From Vulcanimicrobiota bacterium (GTDB taxonomy: Bacteria > Vulcanimicrobiota > Vulcanimicrobiia > Vulcanimicrobiales > Vulcanimicrobiaceae), in the NCBI GenBank assembly GCA_019233165.1, contig JAFAMS010000136.1:1-12015 (forward strand): 12,015 nucleotides of DNA, read 5' to 3'. The position numbers and the translations under genes are program-made. Positions 7,586-12,015 of the stretch are shown one piece after another. Every line of letters begins with the position of its first letter. Position 1 is the stretch's first letter. Under the pieces are notes generated by a model that did no database searches, was not told where the DNA came from, and saw only the letters and a list, made by a program, of their open reading frames with translations.

Positions 7586-8126
7586 AGTCGTCTTCACTGC
7601 CGAGGCGATCGCGGCGGCGATCGACCGCATGGCGCGCGCGATCGCAGCCGATTATGCGGAGGCCGATCTTCGGATCGTCGCGATCCTCAAAGGTGCGATG
7701 TTCGTCGTGAGCGATCTCTCGCGCGCGCTCGCGACGCTCCCTGGGGGGCCGCGGCCGACGCTCGACTTCATGGCTGTTTCCAGCTACGGAAACGACACCC
7801 GGAGCTCGGGCGAAGTGCGCTTGCTCAAGGACACGAGCGAGAGCGTCGAGGGCTGCAACGTCTTGATCGTCGAGGACATCGTCGACAATGGCCTGACGCT
7901 CCACTACTTGCAGGGGCTCCTGCGGAGCCGCGCGCCGAAAAGCCTCAAGACGGCCGTCTTGCTCGATAAGCCTTACCGGCGTCTCGCCGACGTACGCCTC
8001 GATTACGTCGGCTTGGTGGCACCGGATGCCTTCGTCGTAGGGTACGGTTTGGACTACCAGGAAAGGTACCGGACTCTGCCCTTCGTCGCAAATCTGATTC
8101 TCCCGAGCGGTGAATCAGCGCGCTAG
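7551..8126 (+). CDS. hpt: Hypoxanthine phosphoribosyltransferase
   Basis: Purine salvage enzyme that joins hypoxanthine (and usually guanine) to PRPP to make IMP or GMP in the cytoplasm. The 191-residue protein has the AILKGAMFVVSDL loop (44-56), the DFMAVSSYG segment (72-80), the PRPP-binding motif VLIVEDIVDNGLTL (104-117), LLDKPYRR (137-144) and the C-terminal DYVGLVAPDAFVVGYGLDYQERYRTLP block (151-177). In the PRPP loop the usual EDIxDTG or DSG reads EDIVDNG, with Asn113 at the Thr/Ser position; the rest of the site is intact. The order tilS-hpt-ftsH matches the arrangement known from Bacillus and many other bacteria. Confidence 0.95.
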   Translation: MQTRESSAERIEVVFTAEAIAAAIDRMARAIAADYAEADLRIVAILKGAMFVVSDLSRALATLPGGPRPTLDFMAVSSYGNDTRSSGEVRLLKDTSESVEGCNVLIVEDIVDNGLTLHYLQGLLRSRAPKSLKTAVLLDKPYRRLADVRLDYVGLVAPDAFVVGYGLDYQERYRTLPFVANLILPSGESAR

Positions 8127-8227
8127 TTTCCCCTTTTTGGGGGGACCGGCAAACTTTCGGGCGGGGGTAGGGTATCCAGTCCTAAGGGGCGGCGCCGAAG
8201 CCGCGAGCCGAACGTTATAAAGAAGTA
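8127..8227 (+). promoter_or_regulatory. Intergenic leader of ftsH, possible promoter
   Basis: The only intergenic stretch of note. It holds CCCC-TTTTT-GGGG at 8130-8142, a weak 4-bp hairpin whose T run is in the loop and so not an intrinsic terminator, and a GCGGC/GCCGC stem of 5 bp with a 6-nt loop at 8189-8204. TATAAA at 8216-8221 looks like a -10 box, but no good -35 is seen 16-18 bp upstream. If it is a -10 box, transcription would begin at or next to the ftsH ATG at 8228. The purine run AAGAAG (8220-8225) could instead be a poorly spaced ribosome binding site. A promoter here would let ftsH respond separately from the upstream genes. Confidence 0.4.
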
Positions 8228-10144
<1,917 letters not shown>

Positions 10145-10146
10145 TC

Positions 10147-11469
10147 GTGCGGCGCGCGGGCGCCCTCGCGGCTTGTCTTGCCGCCGTCGTGCTCGGCGCT
10201 TCGCCAGGCCCGTCGTTTCAGACCGTCAAGCTCCCAGGCGGGGGGACGGGGATCGTTCGTCCGCTCGCAGGCGCTCCGATCGCAGCCGTGCAGCTCTGGT
10301 TCCGCGCCCCGTCGATCGGATTTGAGGCGTCGCCGCAGCCGGGGATCGCAAATCTCGCCGCCTATGCGGTCGCAGCCTCGGTCCCGCTGACGGGGACGCC
10401 GCTGGGTACGCTCGTCGCGCGCGCGGGCGGGCGGTTCGGAATCTCGGTCTATCCGCGGACGATCGCGATCTCCGCGCTCGTCCCCGCATCGCAGGCTGCT
10501 AGTGTTCTGCGCGCGATGAGCGCCGATTATTTTACGCCGGTCCTCACCCAAGCCGGGCTCACGCAAGCGATCGCGGCGGTCCGGCAAGACGCCCGCTTGC
10601 GGGCGCTCGCTTCGCCGGAGGAGACGTTGCGGGACGCCGTCTTCGGCGCGCTCTTTACCGGAGGACCGAATCATTATTCGCCGACCGGCGACGAAGCCGA
10701 TCCGAGCGCGCTCGGTCTCGATGCGGTCCGCGCGTTTGCGACCCGAGCGTTTCGCGCATCGAACGCGACGATCGTTCTCACGGGTGCGGTGAACGCCGAC
10801 CTCGCCGGCGCGGCGGTCGAGGGCCGCGGTGAAGGCGGCGTCGCTGAGGAGCTGACATCGGGAGTCGCGCAGGTCGAAAAGACGCCGCAGCCTTTGACGC
10901 GCAAAGGGCCCGTCGCCGGCTTCGGCTACGCGTGGCCCGGGCCGCCGATCAAAAACGAAGAGGAAGCGACGGCGCTGGATTTCATCGCGGATTATCTTTT
11001 CAATCCCGATACGGGGACCGTCGCCCGCGCCGTCGCGGGGACCGACGTCTCGATCAACGCCCAGTTCGTCACCTACTACGATCCGGGCGTTCTCTTCGTC
11101 GAAGCGACGGGGAGCCGCGCGCCGTTCGTACGCGCGGCGATCGACGCGGCGCTCGCTGCAATGCGCACGCCGCTCGATCCGAAACTCTTCGTGGCGGCAC
11201 GCAACGCGTTCGAGTACCACGTCACCAGCGACGTCTCCACGCCGCTCTCGCTCGCCGACAACTTCGGCTGGTACGCAAGCGAGGGGAACGTCGAGTATGC
11301 GCCGGGGGCCGATCTCGACGGCGGCCGGTACGTTCGCTCGGTCCGCGCGCTGACGCCGCAATCCGTCGCAGCGACGGCCGCGAAGTATTTGAGCGGGCCG
11401 CCGGCAGTGGTGATGCTCGCCGTAGGCTCGTTGAACGCGCCGCCGCCGACGCCGGCGCCGAAGCGATGA
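10147..11469 (+). CDS. Exported M16-peptidase-like protein, zinc motif not visible
   Basis: Predicted exported 440-residue protein of the M16 (pitrilysin/processing peptidase) fold. After a short basic N-terminus and hydrophobic segment (5-18) it shows the two-lobe M16 pattern: a first lobe from about 25 to 225 with AIAAVRQD (141-148) and the LDAVRAFATRAFRASNATIVLTGAV strand (191-215), and a second lobe from about 255 with TALDFIADYLF, PLDPKLFVAARNAF and NFGWYASEGN. Where active members carry HxxEH, this protein reads GIANLAAYAVAAS (66-78), with no His or Glu, so it is probably not a protease by itself. LAAC at 7-10 resembles a lipobox but the preceding hydrophobic part is too short. GTG 10147 is two bases after the ftsH stop. 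The Pro-rich C-terminal end is not conserved. The fold assignment is by motif reading only. Confidence 0.8.
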   Translation: MRRAGALAACLAAVVLGASPGPSFQTVKLPGGGTGIVRPLAGAPIAAVQLWFRAPSIGFEASPQPGIANLAAYAVAASVPLTGTPLGTLVARAGGRFGISVYPRTIAISALVPASQAASVLRAMSADYFTPVLTQAGLTQAIAAVRQDARLRALASPEETLRDAVFGALFTGGPNHYSPTGDEADPSALGLDAVRAFATRAFRASNATIVLTGAVNADLAGAAVEGRGEGGVAEELTSGVAQVEKTPQPLTRKGPVAGFGYAWPGPPIKNEEEATALDFIADYLFNPDTGTVARAVAGTDVSINAQFVTYYDPGVLFVEATGSRAPFVRAAIDAALAAMRTPLDPKLFVAARNAFEYHVTSDVSTPLSLADNFGWYASEGNVEYAPGADLDGGRYVRSVRALTPQSVAATAAKYLSGPPAVVMLAVGSLNAPPPTPAPKR

Positions 11470-12015
11470 TCCGGGGATTCGCCACGGCGCTTCTCGTCGC
11501 GTTCTCGCTGGCGCCGGCGCTCGCCGCGAACGACCGCTACCCGCACGCGACGATGATGGGAAAGATTGCGGCGCAACCCGATCCCGACGCGACGCTCGGA
11601 GGCGTGCAGCTCTTCGTGCGTGCCGGTCTCGATCGCGAGACGGGAGCGCAGAATGGATTCGCCGCGCTGCTCGCGGAGATCGTCGCGCGGACGCCCGTCG
11701 CGGTAGGCGTAGGCGGGGTTTCGCTCCCGCTGCGCGACGCGATCGCCGGGTTGGGCGCGAACCTCACCGTAACGGTCGAGCCGCAGGACACGCGCTACTA
11801 CGTCGAGGGGCGTCCCGCTGCGCTCGCCGCCGCGCTCCCGCTGTTGGGGGACGCGCTCGCATCGCCGGACTTTTCGTTCAAGGTCGTCGATGCGTCGAAG
11901 ACGGCGCTGCGCGCGCGGATCGGCGACGCCGACCAGAGCCCGTTCGGCGTCGTAGCGTCGATGCTGCGTTCCGCGTACTATCCCGGGTCGGGCGCCGGCT
12001 TTTCGCCGAGCGGTT
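11466..12015 (+). CDS. Second exported M16-peptidase-like protein, cut by window edge
   Basis: The first 183 residues of a second protein like the preceding one; the rest lies beyond the window. It starts at ATG 11466, overlapping the previous stop as ATGA. A signal peptide is clear: Arg3, hydrophobic core 5-18, and a likely cleavage site after ALAA (about residue 21). The next part follows the start of an M16 lobe: GGVQLFVRAGLDRETGAQNGFAALLAEIVART, with NGFAALLAE where the zinc motif GxxHxxEH would be, then a GLGANLTVTVEPQDTRYYVEG strand pair and a Leu/Ala helix, LAAALPLLGDALASPDF. No HxxEH is seen in the visible part. In known two-gene M16 systems one partner is usually active; here neither visible N-terminal lobe has the site. 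Confidence 0.75.
   Translation, partial: MIRGFATALLVAFSLAPALAANDRYPHATMMGKIAAQPDPDATLGGVQLFVRAGLDRETGAQNGFAALLAEIVARTPVAVGVGGVSLPLRDAIAGLGANLTVTVEPQDTRYYVEGRPAALAAALPLLGDALASPDFSFKVVDASKTALRARIGDADQSPFGVVASMLRSAYYPGSGAGFSPSG

Noticed and set aside
8130..8144. CCCC-TTTTT-GGGGGG after hpt as an intrinsic terminator.
   Set aside because: The stem is only about 4 bp and the T run lies in the loop, not after the stem.

Overview
The window is a GC-rich (about two-thirds G+C by eye), gene-dense bacterial chromosome segment carrying mostly housekeeping genes. I see no rRNA, tRNA, tmRNA, CRISPR array, insertion sequence, phage gene or attachment site. Heavy GTG start use, almost no intergenic DNA, the tilS-hpt-ftsH order and a lipobox lipoprotein suggest a GC-rich lineage outside the best-studied phyla. 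A lineage such as Eremiobacterota (WPS-2) would fit, but that is a guess from general style and no marker in the window settles it.

Layout. Positions 1-1198 on the minus strand hold the N-terminal ~90% of serS, cut by the window edge inside motif 3. All other genes are on the plus strand. From 1184 to 8126 nine genes follow with overlapping or touching ends: moeA, a two-BON-domain lipoprotein, a HisC-type aminotransferase, a YfcE/MJ0936-type metallophosphoesterase, a secreted TPR protein, a PaaI-type hotdog thioesterase, smpB, tilS and hpt. After a 101-bp gap, the only real intergenic space in the window, ftsH starts. It is followed 2 bp later by two tandem exported M16-peptidase-like proteins; the second runs off the right edge.

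How the genes work together. Several act in translation and protein quality control: serS charges tRNA-Ser, tilS makes the tRNA-Ile lysidine wobble base, smpB works with tmRNA in ribosome rescue, and ftsH degrades membrane and tagged proteins. The rest are metabolic or envelope genes: moeA in molybdenum cofactor synthesis, the aminotransferase in histidine or a related pathway, hpt in purine salvage, and the BON, TPR and M16-like proteins in the envelope. They look linked by cotranscription rather than by one pathway.

I did not find a new defence, mobile or biosynthetic system. The points worth a second look are the thioesterase gene with no ATG/GTG/TTG where its protein must begin, the divergent serS/moeA pair with colliding starts and a CTG at the expected serS initiator, the two M16-like proteins in which the HxxEH zinc motif cannot be seen, and a TATAAA box placed so close to the ftsH ATG that a very short leader or leaderless mRNA is possible.
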